Part shown: piece after piece, positions 42,016-50,074 of the stretch
Numbering within the stretch: position 1 is the stretch's first letter
Layout: each line of letters begins with the position of its first letter
Source of the DNA: Phycisphaeraceae bacterium
GTDB lineage: Bacteria; Planctomycetota; Phycisphaerae; Phycisphaerales; UBA1924
NCBI GenBank assembly: GCA_020639235.1
Contig: JACKHC010000001.1
Coordinates: 1,240,001 to 1,304,000, forward strand
Length of the DNA: 64,000 nt
Direction of reading: 5' to 3'
Position numbers and translations under genes: made by a program
The notes under the pieces: model-generated
What the model saw: only the letters and a program-made list of their open reading frames with translations
The model's database searches: none
Told to the model about the DNA's origin: nothing

Positions 42016-45000
42016 TCACCACCCCGTCCTGCACTCGGGCGCCGAAGCGCCGGCCCGGCACCAAGCATCCCGCCGAGTCGCCATCAAACGCGCCCACACA
42101 TCGAGTATCGACGTCTCAATCGCATTCCCGACCCGCGACGACGCGTCGAACTCGTCCGCGGGCACACCCCCGTCGGACCGAATCACCATCCGCCGACGCC
42201 AGTCGCGCCACGCCGCCATCCTCGGCTTGCCAAGCGCCTCAATCCGATCACCCTCAATCGCAGGAACCGCCTGGTCGATCACCGCAGCGCCCGCGTAATG
42301 CGTCCACCGGTCAAAGAACAACTCGATCTCGCTGTACACCGCGTCCCGCCGCGTGATCCGCGGCACGAGCCACGGCGTCGGAGTCCCCGCGCTCCGGTCC
42401 TGAGCCCGCAGAATCGTCTCGATGTTCGTCGTCACCCGCTCGTACGCATCAGCGCCCGTCAGTTCGCGATAGGTCGACTCCGTGTCCGCGTGGAGATCCA
42501 CGCTGATGATGTCGACGCCCGAGACCGCCAAATGCCGCGCGTCCTCCTCCGAGCAACGGAGCTCCGTCCGCACATGCACGCCGCCGAGCCCGGCCCGCAC
42601 GGCACCATCCACGATCGCACGCCACTCGGTGTGGCACAGCGGATCGCCGCAACCACCGAGCGTCACCAGCGCCTCCGGTGAGGCCTCAGCGATCCTCCGA
42701 ATCAGGCCCAGCGCTGTCGCCGCGGGCATCGCAAGGGGCGCGCCCGACCCCAGGTGTCCCGCCCGCGCCGTGGTGATCTCAATCGTGATCTCCCCCGGTG
42801 CGCTCGGCACATCGGCCTGCGTCCGCAGCGCTGCCATCGCGCACACCTCGCCGGCGCCAAAGTCCGGTCGAGACTCCAGCGCCGTGATCGCATTCTCGAT
42901 CGCAGCCCGCGACTCGGGCTCGTCCGCAATGAAACGCAGCCCCGCATCCCGGACCGCCGGATCGACAATCACGCAATGGCTCTTGGCGATCGGGTCCTGC
43001 CGCGGGACACGCGGCAGATACCCCACCGCACCCCCAAGGTGCGACATCAATGCCCCCTTGCGCACCGCCGACGCGATCTCCCCGACCAGCGAGCGTGAGA
43101 CAACACAACCCACAAGCCCCGGCGCCGCCTGCGAGAACGCAAGCGCGTGCGCCTCCGGATTCTCGCTGTGCCGCTCGATGACCGCGTCGCACAACACGGG
43201 ATCAACCAGACACCAGTCCGCGCCAACAACGAGCGCAGCATCCAGATCGGTCTGCTCGATCGCGCTCTCCAACGCGCACGGATCAAGCACCTCGTCGTAG
43301 CAAGTCGTGAATCCCAGACCTCCCCGCCAGCACGCAGACGCCCACTTCCGCGCCGACGCGATCGACCGCGCACGCGCTTCCTCTCGCGCATACGGATACA
43401 CATCGATCGGAAGCCCGCATGCCGCCGGAATCAAACCCTGCGTCCGCGCCGGGTCAGTAGACAGAATCGTGATCCGCTCGATCCGCTCGCACAATGCAAG
43501 CCGCTCGATCGTCCGCGTCAGCGCCGACTTCCCGCGGATCGGCGCATCCAGGTCCCGCCCAAGCCCGAGCGATGACCGATCATGATCCGCGATGATGAAC
43601 GCCCCCGTCCGCACCGTCGCAGCCCCGACCTCCACCCCGCCATCCTCCGTCTCGCGCACCGACAGGTCTCGCGTACGCCGCTCCCCGCCATCAAAGACCG
43701 CAAGCGTGGCGCCCAAGAGATCCACCAGAACATCCGACGCATCCGCGATCCATCGAACGTTCGTGATGTCCCGCTCGATCCGGCGCACCTGCTCCTGGCG
43801 CGCCGTGAGCCCGTCCTCCGCCGCGATCGCCCGGTCGGCCCGAATCCGGTTGAACACCCCCGCCTGGTTCACCCGGTGCATGAGCGTCCACGCCGGCTCG
43901 ATCGACTTCACCTCGTCGCGCATCCTGTGCGCCCGATCGATCAACTTGTTCAGTGCGGCCTCATCGTCGCCGGTCTCCTGCATCCGCTTGAGCAGTCGCC
44001 CAGTCTCGCGCGAGATCGAAGCGATCCGCACCACGCCCCGCCGGACCTCGTGAATCCGATCCAGCACCGCCGCGCGCTCCCCGGCGCTCACCGGGAATAC
44101 CGGCTCGGGCAGCATCACACGCGGCGCATCCTCCGACGCGAACTCGTCGAGCGCGTCAGCCAGCGTCCGAATCTCCGAATGCGCTTTCTTGACGCCTCCC
44201 TCAGTCGCATCGATCACACGCAGCCCGTGCTTGCAATCCTCCATGAAGTCCCGCTCGAACTGCGCCAGGTAGGTCCGCATCTGCTCGTCGGTGTAGATCT
44301 CTCGCCCAAGGTGATCCTCCGCCTTGTGCAGATGCCCCCGGTTGCGAACGATCCGCTGCCATTCCATCATCTCGAGAGTGTTGAACGCATTGAGTTCGCC
44401 CGCCCACACGTCGTGAATCGCGGCGCCCTTGGAGTAATACTGACCGTCCGTGAACCCGAGGTCCTGCCCGATAAGGATCACCGGGTCGCACCCCATATGC
44501 CGCGCCAGGTAGTACGACAGATGCGCCACCGTCGCCCCGGCGCGAATCGCGCCACGCTCACCTCCAAGTGAGTCACCGAGCATCGTCGCCAGGAAGTCAT
44601 CGCTCGGCATCCGCTTGGCACCGGGCCACGCCTCCAGCACCGCCGCGTTCACCTTCGGCTCCGCCACAAGCGTCACGCCCTCGACATCCGCCGCGCTCAG
44701 ACCCTCGTAAAACCGCCGGCTGATCTCGTGGTAGTCCAGCGCCGTCACGAAGTGCGGCCTGATCCCGGCCTCCAGCATCGGCCTCAAAACCGTCTGCACC
44801 GCGATGATCACCACGCGATCCCGCACGCCCGGCCGCGCCAGCAGGTGCAGATTCCGCCGCAGGCTCGGACCCGCAGAGACCACCACGGCGGGCCTGCCCT
44901 CCGCGGCACCTTTCAGGTCCGCGATCCCCGGACTCTCGACGTAGTGGTCGAGGTTCATCAGCATGTTCCGCACCGTCACATCCGAATGCACAAGCGTCGT

Positions 45001-45615
45001 GATCATGTGCATCCGCACCGTCCCGACATATTCAGTCAGCGCCCGCGCAAACTTCGGCGCCGTGTCCACCAGCCGCGATCGGCTCGGCGCGTGCTCGATA
45101 ATCACAGTCCCCATCGCCAGCAGCGGCTCGTGGCCGACAAGAGACCGCGAGATCGCGCCCAGGTTCTCGTGATCGGTCGTCACCACAACATCCGGGCGCG
45201 CCAGGAACGAGCAATCCACGCGCTCCATCACTGACCGGAGCAACGCAACATCCGGCTCGAAGACCACGATCGTCGCGCGCCCGCGGATCCGCTCCACCAG
45301 CGCCCGCACATGGTGCCCGACACCAAACCCCAGCACCACGATCATGCCGCTCGATTTGAAGTCCACCGACTCCGCGAACCGCTTGGCCTCATCCAAAGGA
45401 CGTCGCTTGCTGCAGAGCGCCACGCCGTCCATCGTCGCGCACAGGGCACCCTCGTCCTGTGTCTCGCTGAACACGACCCCGTCAGCCGGCTCTGAATCGC
45501 GCACACGCTCCGCCGCACGCGGCGAGGCGAGCGACAGCGCCAGCAGATTGCGATTGAGCACCGCCGATGAGGGCTCGACGGACGCGGCTCGAGGATCGGA
45601 TTGTGTCGTGGTCAT
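42016..45615 (-). CDS. Three-part fusion: Maf/DUF115 glycosyltransferase-like, nucleotidyltransferase, and radical-SAM-like domain without cluster cysteines
   Basis: A 1199-residue protein. Residues about 90-150 are a Rossmann unit (M-I-V-V-L-G-F-G-V-G-H-H), and 240-400 are the Maf/DUF115 domain (V-V-V-S-A-G-P-S-L, I-L-I-G-Q-D-L-G-F), seen in motility-associated factors that add nonulosonic acids to flagellin. Residues 430-640 are helical. Residues 670-920 look like a nucleotidyltransferase (I-R-G-K-S-A-L-T-R-T-I; D-A-A-L-V-V-G-A-D). Residues 943-1130 keep the radical-SAM layout (T-L-G-G-C-G-D-P-L-C-H, D-I-I-S-V-D-L-H-A-D-T-E-S-T-Y), but the cysteine loop (947-961) has no cysteine, so the cluster cannot form. 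GGAGGA precedes ATG 45615. The neuA-B-C genes follow at once. Confidence 0.82.
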   Translation of the reverse strand: MTTTQSDPRAASVEPSSAVLNRNLLALSLASPRAAERVRDSEPADGVVFSETQDEGALCATMDGVALCSKRRPLDEAKRFAESVDFKSSGMIVVLGFGVGHHVRALVERIRGRATIVVFEPDVALLRSVMERVDCSFLARPDVVVTTDHENLGAISRSLVGHEPLLAMGTVIIEHAPSRSRLVDTAPKFARALTEYVGTVRMHMITTLVHSDVTVRNMLMNLDHYVESPGIADLKGAAEGRPAVVVSAGPSLRRNLHLLARPGVRDRVVIIAVQTVLRPMLEAGIRPHFVTALDYHEISRRFYEGLSAADVEGVTLVAEPKVNAAVLEAWPGAKRMPSDDFLATMLGDSLGGERGAIRAGATVAHLSYYLARHMGCDPVILIGQDLGFTDGQYYSKGAAIHDVWAGELNAFNTLEMMEWQRIVRNRGHLHKAEDHLGREIYTDEQMRTYLAQFERDFMEDCKHGLRVIDATEGGVKKAHSEIRTLADALDEFASEDAPRVMLPEPVFPVSAGERAAVLDRIHEVRRGVVRIASISRETGRLLKRMQETGDDEAALNKLIDRAHRMRDEVKSIEPAWTLMHRVNQAGVFNRIRADRAIAAEDGLTARQEQVRRIERDITNVRWIADASDVLVDLLGATLAVFDGGERRTRDLSVRETEDGGVEVGAATVRTGAFIIADHDRSSLGLGRDLDAPIRGKSALTRTIERLALCERIERITILSTDPARTQGLIPAACGLPIDVYPYAREEARARSIASARKWASACWRGGLGFTTCYDEVLDPCALESAIEQTDLDAALVVGADWCLVDPVLCDAVIERHSENPEAHALAFSQAAPGLVGCVVSRSLVGEIASAVRKGALMSHLGGAVGYLPRVPRQDPIAKSHCVIVDPAVRDAGLRFIADEPESRAAIENAITALESRPDFGAGEVCAMAALRTQADVPSAPGEITIEITTARAGHLGSGAPLAMPAATALGLIRRIAEASPEALVTLGGCGDPLCHTEWRAIVDGAVRAGLGGVHVRTELRCSEEDARHLAVSGVDIISVDLHADTESTYRELTGADAYERVTTNIETILRAQDRSAGTPTPWLVPRITRRDAVYSEIELFFDRWTHYAGAAVIDQAVPAIEGDRIEALGKPRMAAWRDWRRRMVIRSDGGVPADEFDASSRVGNAIETSILDVWARLMATRRDAWCRAGASAPECRTGW

Positions 45616-45753
45616 GGGGTCCTCCGCGCGCACCATCCCCCAGTCCCGTTATCGGGCTTCTCGCGGGGGCGGCTTCACACAGGCCCCAGACTCCTGCAAC
45701 ATGTAGCCGCATTCACCCGTACCCATTCGAGGTGGTGGTGCGTTGGGAGCGAA

Positions 45754-45779
45754 TCGGGGGGGCAAGTCGGGGGGGCAAG
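45754..45779 (+). repeat. Tandem direct repeat 2 x 13 bp with G7 tracts
   Basis: TCGGGGGGGCAAG occurs twice head-to-tail at 45754-45766 and 45767-45779, in the leader upstream of ATG 45809. No third copy follows. It is one of the G-tract elements scattered through the window. Confidence 0.85.
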
Positions 45780-45808
45780 GACGGACCCCTTTGCCAAGGG
45801 AGGCGAAC

Positions 45809-46453
45809 ATGCCCGGACCCGAAACCGCCCGACTCCTGCTCGCAGCCGAACCAGGCCAGACCCCCGCATGGGCAATCTGGCTCTTCGAGAAGCCCGTCGC
45901 CACAGCGATCGTCCTCATCATCGCATCGTTCATCGTCTTCACAATCCTCAGCAAGCGAGGCAGGGCCCGCGCCTCGTGGATCGCGCTGAGCGTCGGCGTT
46001 TTGCTGGCCGCCGGAGCGTTCCTCACCGCCCGCATGGTCACAACCGACCGCGAGCACATCGCCGCCGGCGCCAGGGCATTCGTCGCAGCAGTCGCCCGAA
46101 CCGACACGCGCCAGGTCAGCAATCTGCTCGATGACCGACTGGTGGTCACGGTCAACGGCTCGATCGCGCCGTATGTCGACAAAGACCGAGTTGTCACAGC
46201 CGCAAGCACACTGGGCCACTACGGCATCCGCAGAGCATCCACGCGAATCGACGCCGTCAGTGTTCAGCGCGCGGGCTCAGGAAAGGCGGACATCGGCGTG
46301 CTCGTCACCACCGAGTCCGCCGGCAACGCCACCAGCACCTGGACCCTCGAATGGCGCAAAGGACCGGACGGCTCTTGGCGAATCACGGCGCTCGATTGGC
46401 GCACGATCAACGGCCAATCGCCCAGTCTCTCGATGCTCTTGAACGCGAAATAA
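45809..46453 (+). CDS. Membrane-anchored protein with NTF2-like C-terminal domain, unknown
   Basis: A 214-residue protein with two N-terminal hydrophobic segments (about residues 18-45 and 53-70) and a soluble domain of about 130 residues. The soluble part runs A-G-A-R-A-F-V-A-A-V-A-R-T-D-T ... T-W-T-L-E-W-R-K-G-P-D-G-S-W-R-I-T-A-L-D-W, the usual end of an NTF2/SnoaL-like fold. No catalytic residues are visible. AAGGGAGG (45796-45803) is the ribosome site; it can pair with CCCTT (45787-45791) just upstream, so translation may be gated. It is convergent with the amidase gene. Confidence 0.65.
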   Translation: MPGPETARLLLAAEPGQTPAWAIWLFEKPVATAIVLIIASFIVFTILSKRGRARASWIALSVGVLLAAGAFLTARMVTTDREHIAAGARAFVAAVARTDTRQVSNLLDDRLVVTVNGSIAPYVDKDRVVTAASTLGHYGIRRASTRIDAVSVQRAGSGKADIGVLVTTESAGNATSTWTLEWRKGPDGSWRITALDWRTINGQSPSLSMLLNAK

Positions 46454-46461
46454 CCGGACGC

Positions 46462-47187
46462 TCAGGCCACAGCCAGACCGCCGCCGGGCCGACGGATCGC
46501 CACCAACTGCGGCTGCAGATTCCGCCCCGGGCACGCCGTCGCCGCGAGTTCCTGATGCGTGAACACGCGCCCCACCGGAACTCGGTACTGTCGCATCTGC
46601 GACGCCACGAATCGCTCGACGGTCTCGAGTTGAAGGTCGGTCGGGTACTGATCCTCGTAGTTGCCCATCACGCAGATGCCCAGGTTGCCCGGGTTCTGGT
46701 TGGCCACATGCGCCCCCTGCCATGCGAGCGGCCGCCCCTCCCAAACCCGACCCGCCGGATCAACGAGGTAGTGGTACCCGATATCGCCCCAGTTCTTGGA
46801 GCGGTGCGCCTGACGAATCTTCTCGAGCCGGCTCGCGGCGTCCCCCTCACCGCGGCTCGAGAACGTATCCATGCCGTCGTGGTGAACCGTGATCCGCGAC
46901 ACCGGAAGCATCGTGTCCATCAGCGCCGGTACCGGCGAGCCCTTCGCCCAGGCCGACCGCGGAATCACACCCGTCGGCGTCGACGGGTAGGTCGGCGATG
47001 TCGGCCGATACCTGGGCCGGTCCACCGCCGTGGTCCGACGACCGTAGTCCGTCCGTCGGGCCGTCTGCGTCGGGGCGCTGGCGGCGCAGCCGCCCAAAAG
47101 CGCCGCACCCGCGCCGAGGGAAACCAGCCCCGCGACGCCCTTGATCAGGGCCTCGCGACGATTCGCTTCGAAATGATTGTTGCTCAC
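46462..47187 (-). CDS. N-acetylmuramoyl-L-alanine amidase-like lipoprotein (PGRP/amidase_2)
   Basis: A 241-residue exported zinc amidase. An N-terminal Arg pair and hydrophobic stretch end at L-L-G-G-C (about residue 34), a good lipobox. A Thr/Arg/Pro-rich linker leads to the amidase domain (about residues 75-230): I-T-V-H-H-D-G (first zinc His), Q-G-A-H-V-A (about 160-165) and A-T-A-C-P-G-R (last Cys), with Y-H-Y-L-V-D-P-A-G in between. It cleaves the amide between MurNAc and the peptide stem. Its presence fits planctomycetes having peptidoglycan. Start GTG 47187 is chosen; TTG 47193 is an unlikely alternative. Confidence 0.85.
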   Translation of the reverse strand: MSNNHFEANRREALIKGVAGLVSLGAGAALLGGCAASAPTQTARRTDYGRRTTAVDRPRYRPTSPTYPSTPTGVIPRSAWAKGSPVPALMDTMLPVSRITVHHDGMDTFSSRGEGDAASRLEKIRQAHRSKNWGDIGYHYLVDPAGRVWEGRPLAWQGAHVANQNPGNLGICVMGNYEDQYPTDLQLETVERFVASQMRQYRVPVGRVFTHQELAATACPGRNLQPQLVAIRRPGGGLAVA

Positions 47188-47297
47188 ACTCAAAAGATCG
47201 GCCCCGCGCCCTTCGCTGCTTCAATACCCGCCGCCGCAACACCATCCTACCCGACGCCGCCCCCGCAAGACTATCACAGCGACACACTATCGGACCA

Positions 47298-49235
47298 TCA
47301 CCGAGACGCGTCCGCGTCTCCCTCCCCGCTCAGAAACCGTTCGAGCAGCGGCCCGGACAGCGACACCAGGTCGTGCTCCGTGACGATCCCCACGAGCTTC
47401 TCGTCGCGAATCACCGGCAGGCACCCGATCCGATGGTCCCGCATGATCCGCATCGCCTCGAGCGTGGGCGTCTCGGGAGTCACCGAAACCGGGTTCTTCT
47501 GCATGATGTCGCTCACCGGCACCGCCTGCGTCGTCTGGCCCTGCTTGAGCCGCGCCAGGTAGCGGAGCAGCGACCGGTGCGACACAACCCCCACAAGCCG
47601 GTGGGCGTCGTCCTCCACAGGGATATGCCGGATGTGCTTCCAGTCCATCAGACTCGCCACGAGGTCAACGATGTCCGACTCGTTGACCGTGAACAGATCG
47701 GTCGTCATGAACTGCCCAACCCGCTGGAAACTCCGGGGCGATCCGATCAACTCCGACCCCGAGACCGCGCTCCACTGATGCACCGGCGCGCCCGACTTGC
47801 CGCGTTCCGCGATCGCGCGCGTGATCGTGTAGGTCCGCTCCGCCCGGTTCGTGCCGTTCCGCAGCGACCCGAAGTTCCGCACAATCCACTCCGCCCCCGT
47901 CACCCCGCTCGATACCCGACCTTCGATCACGCCGAGATACCGATCGATATCAGCCGCATCGACGCGCTCGGCCCGCAGGCCCTCCCGCGCCATGGGAATG
48001 AGATCCTTCAGGATCAACTCCCGCGCCGGCTTGGACTCCTGTCCGATCCAGCGCAGCTGCGCCTCCAGACCGTGCCGCGCCGCCGAAGTGAAGTTCTCCG
48101 CAGCGTCATCGAACTCCATGTGCGCGGTCACATCCCCGTACCTGTCCGACATCCCCCGCATCAACCCAAACCAGAGCGCAGCGTTGGCGATCTCATCAAC
48201 GGGCGTCGGGCCCGACGGCAGAATCCGGTTCTCGATCCTCAGATGCGGCTTGCCGCCGAACACCCCGTAGCACGGGCGATTCCACCGATACACCGTCCCG
48301 TTGTGCAGACGCAACGACCACAACTTGGGCACACCGCCCGCCTCCAGCACCGCAAGCGGGTCCTCCTCGTGCGTGTCCGCGAAAATCGTGCGGAAGCGCG
48401 CGATGTCCTCCTTGAAGAGTTCGAGAACCGAGTCCTCGACCCAGTGCGTGCCAAAGCTCACGCGCGCCTGCGACTCGCGCAGACTCTCATTCACCTGCCG
48501 CGTGTCCACCGACTGCTGGAACAACGCGATCCGCGTCTCGCGCCACAACCTCCGGCCGAACAGCAGGGGGGAGTTCACCGAAGCGCACATCACCGGGCCC
48601 GCGACCGCCTGCGCGATGTTGTACGCGCGCACGAAGTCATCAGGATCAACCTGAAAGTGCACCTGGAAACTCGTGTTGCACGCCTCCAGCATGATCGAGT
48701 CGTGCGTCACGCTCAGCTCGTCCACACCCTTGAGGCTCAGTTTCGCCGGCCCGCCGCGCAGCCGATTCAGCGCGTCATTCAGCGCCCGATACCGCGGCAT
48801 CGGCGTCATGTTGTCCAGACTCAGATCGTCCTTCTCGAGAGAAGGCAGAATCCCCGTCAGAATCGGCTCAGCGTGCGCGTCCATCGCCGCCCGCCGCAAC
48901 CGCGACAGGTACAGGTTGATCTGGCTCTCCATCGCACTCAGACAGTTCCCGCCCATCTCGATCGGGTCGAGGTTGTACTCAATATTGAACCGCGCCAGCT
49001 CCGTCGTGAAGTGCTCATCACCCAGCGCCTCGAGTATCGCCTGGTTCACCGGCGCCGGGTGGCACGACGCATCGATCAGCACAACCTCCTGCTCCGCGCC
49101 GATCCGACGCACACCCGTCTCGAACAACCCACGCTCGAGCATCTGCTCCATCGCCTGCAGATCGCGCAGGAGCGAACGCATGAACGCCCGCCGTTGTTCT
49201 GCATCCGCAGCCGCGTTCAGGTCCTGTATGCCCAT
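47298..49235 (-). CDS. GCS2-type glutamate-cysteine ligase family protein fused to two CBS domains
   Basis: A 645-residue fusion. Residues about 20-470 are GCS2/YbdK-like carboxylate-amine ligase (R-I-G-A-E-Q-E-V-V-L-I, E-Y-N-L-D-P-I, F-Q-V-H-F-Q-V, R-I-E-N-R-I-L-P-S-G-P). Residues about 500-630 are two CBS motifs (I-R-H-I-P-V-E-D-D and G-C-L-P-V-I-R-D). The ligase part would join glutamate to an amine (cysteine in glutathione synthesis), and the CBS pair would let adenosine nucleotides regulate it. GGAG precedes ATG 49235. A class I glutamine amidotransferase gene lies 50 bases upstream on the same strand, suggesting gamma-glutamyl chemistry. Confidence 0.82.
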   Translation of the reverse strand: MGIQDLNAAADAEQRRAFMRSLLRDLQAMEQMLERGLFETGVRRIGAEQEVVLIDASCHPAPVNQAILEALGDEHFTTELARFNIEYNLDPIEMGGNCLSAMESQINLYLSRLRRAAMDAHAEPILTGILPSLEKDDLSLDNMTPMPRYRALNDALNRLRGGPAKLSLKGVDELSVTHDSIMLEACNTSFQVHFQVDPDDFVRAYNIAQAVAGPVMCASVNSPLLFGRRLWRETRIALFQQSVDTRQVNESLRESQARVSFGTHWVEDSVLELFKEDIARFRTIFADTHEEDPLAVLEAGGVPKLWSLRLHNGTVYRWNRPCYGVFGGKPHLRIENRILPSGPTPVDEIANAALWFGLMRGMSDRYGDVTAHMEFDDAAENFTSAARHGLEAQLRWIGQESKPARELILKDLIPMAREGLRAERVDAADIDRYLGVIEGRVSSGVTGAEWIVRNFGSLRNGTNRAERTYTITRAIAERGKSGAPVHQWSAVSGSELIGSPRSFQRVGQFMTTDLFTVNESDIVDLVASLMDWKHIRHIPVEDDAHRLVGVVSHRSLLRYLARLKQGQTTQAVPVSDIMQKNPVSVTPETPTLEAMRIMRDHRIGCLPVIRDEKLVGIVTEHDLVSLSGPLLERFLSGEGDADASR

Positions 49236-49285
49236 TCGCTCGCTCCGTGCCGGAATCCCCGACAGTTCACCGGGGATTGTAAGGG

Positions 49286-50038
49286 TCAGGCCCCAATCCG
49301 CTGCGCCGCAATTTCCAGATATCGCCGAAGAATCCGCCGCGCGTCCGGCGTCGGGTGAATCTGCTTCCGCAGCTCGTCAAACTCCGAGTCGTCCGGCATG
49401 TAGTGGCGGTACACACTCAATCGCTCGATCAAGCGCTCGGGAGTCAACTCCGAGTGAAACTGCGTGCCGTAGATCATCGTCCCTTCGATGCAGAACGCTT
49501 GATTCGGATTCCCGTCGTTCCGCGCCAGCTCAACACCGCCCCGCGGCAACCTCGACACCCGATCATGATGACCCGCCAGCGCCGGGAACACATGCGGGCA
49601 CGCCCCGAAAACCGCGTCATCCATCCCCGCCGCCGTCAACTCCAGTTTCACTGCCCCAACCTCCGCGTTCGCAGCATCGTGAATCACCTCGCCCCCCAAT
49701 GCCCGCGCAATGAACTGATGCCCCCAGCAACACCCCAGCATCGGCTTCCCACGATCCGCCATCGCGCGCACAAACCGAATCAGATCACCCGTGAAATGGT
49801 CGTCATCGCACGCCGAGTGCGCCCCCGCGCCCCCAATAATCACAATGTGCACATCGTCCGCCTCGCGGGCGTGCGGCACGCGCTCCGTCACCACATTCAC
49901 AGCGCGAACCCGCTCCGGCTCCAGACCGCTCTGCTCGATCACGCAGATCTGCTCGTGCCGCGCAACCTCCGCCCCGTCACGAATCTGAATCAGCATCACT
50001 CGCAGATCGTTCATCGCTACTGGCATCAGGCGGGCCAT
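49286..50038 (-). CDS. Class I glutamine amidotransferase-like protein
   Basis: A 250-residue protein with the class I amidotransferase triad: nucleophile in M-L-G-C-C-W-G-H-Q (about residues 99-107) and His-Glu in Q-F-H-S-E-L (about 193-198). It is a free-standing hydrolase domain, like those that act on gamma-glutamyl compounds or supply ammonia. The start is uncertain: ATG 50038 is used, but ATG 50026 or 50014 could be right, since the only SD-like GGAGG (50039-50043) sits hard against ATG 50038. It lies 50 bases before the GCS2-CBS gene on the same strand. Confidence 0.8.
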   Translation of the reverse strand: MARLMPVAMNDLRVMLIQIRDGAEVARHEQICVIEQSGLEPERVRAVNVVTERVPHAREADDVHIVIIGGAGAHSACDDDHFTGDLIRFVRAMADRGKPMLGCCWGHQFIARALGGEVIHDAANAEVGAVKLELTAAGMDDAVFGACPHVFPALAGHHDRVSRLPRGGVELARNDGNPNQAFCIEGTMIYGTQFHSELTPERLIERLSVYRHYMPDDSEFDELRKQIHPTPDARRILRRYLEIAAQRIGA

Positions 50039-50074
50039 CCTCCGCCGACACTGTAGCGAACGAGCCCCGCGCCG

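Noticed and set aside
45754..45779. Start of a CRISPR array.
   Set aside because: Two 13-base units lie head-to-tail with no spacers, and there are no cas genes in the window.
47373..49358. Long plus-strand open frame of about 660 codons opposite the GCS2-CBS gene.
   Set aside because: Arg/Pro/His-rich shadow translation without recognisable domains; the minus-strand gene has clear motifs.
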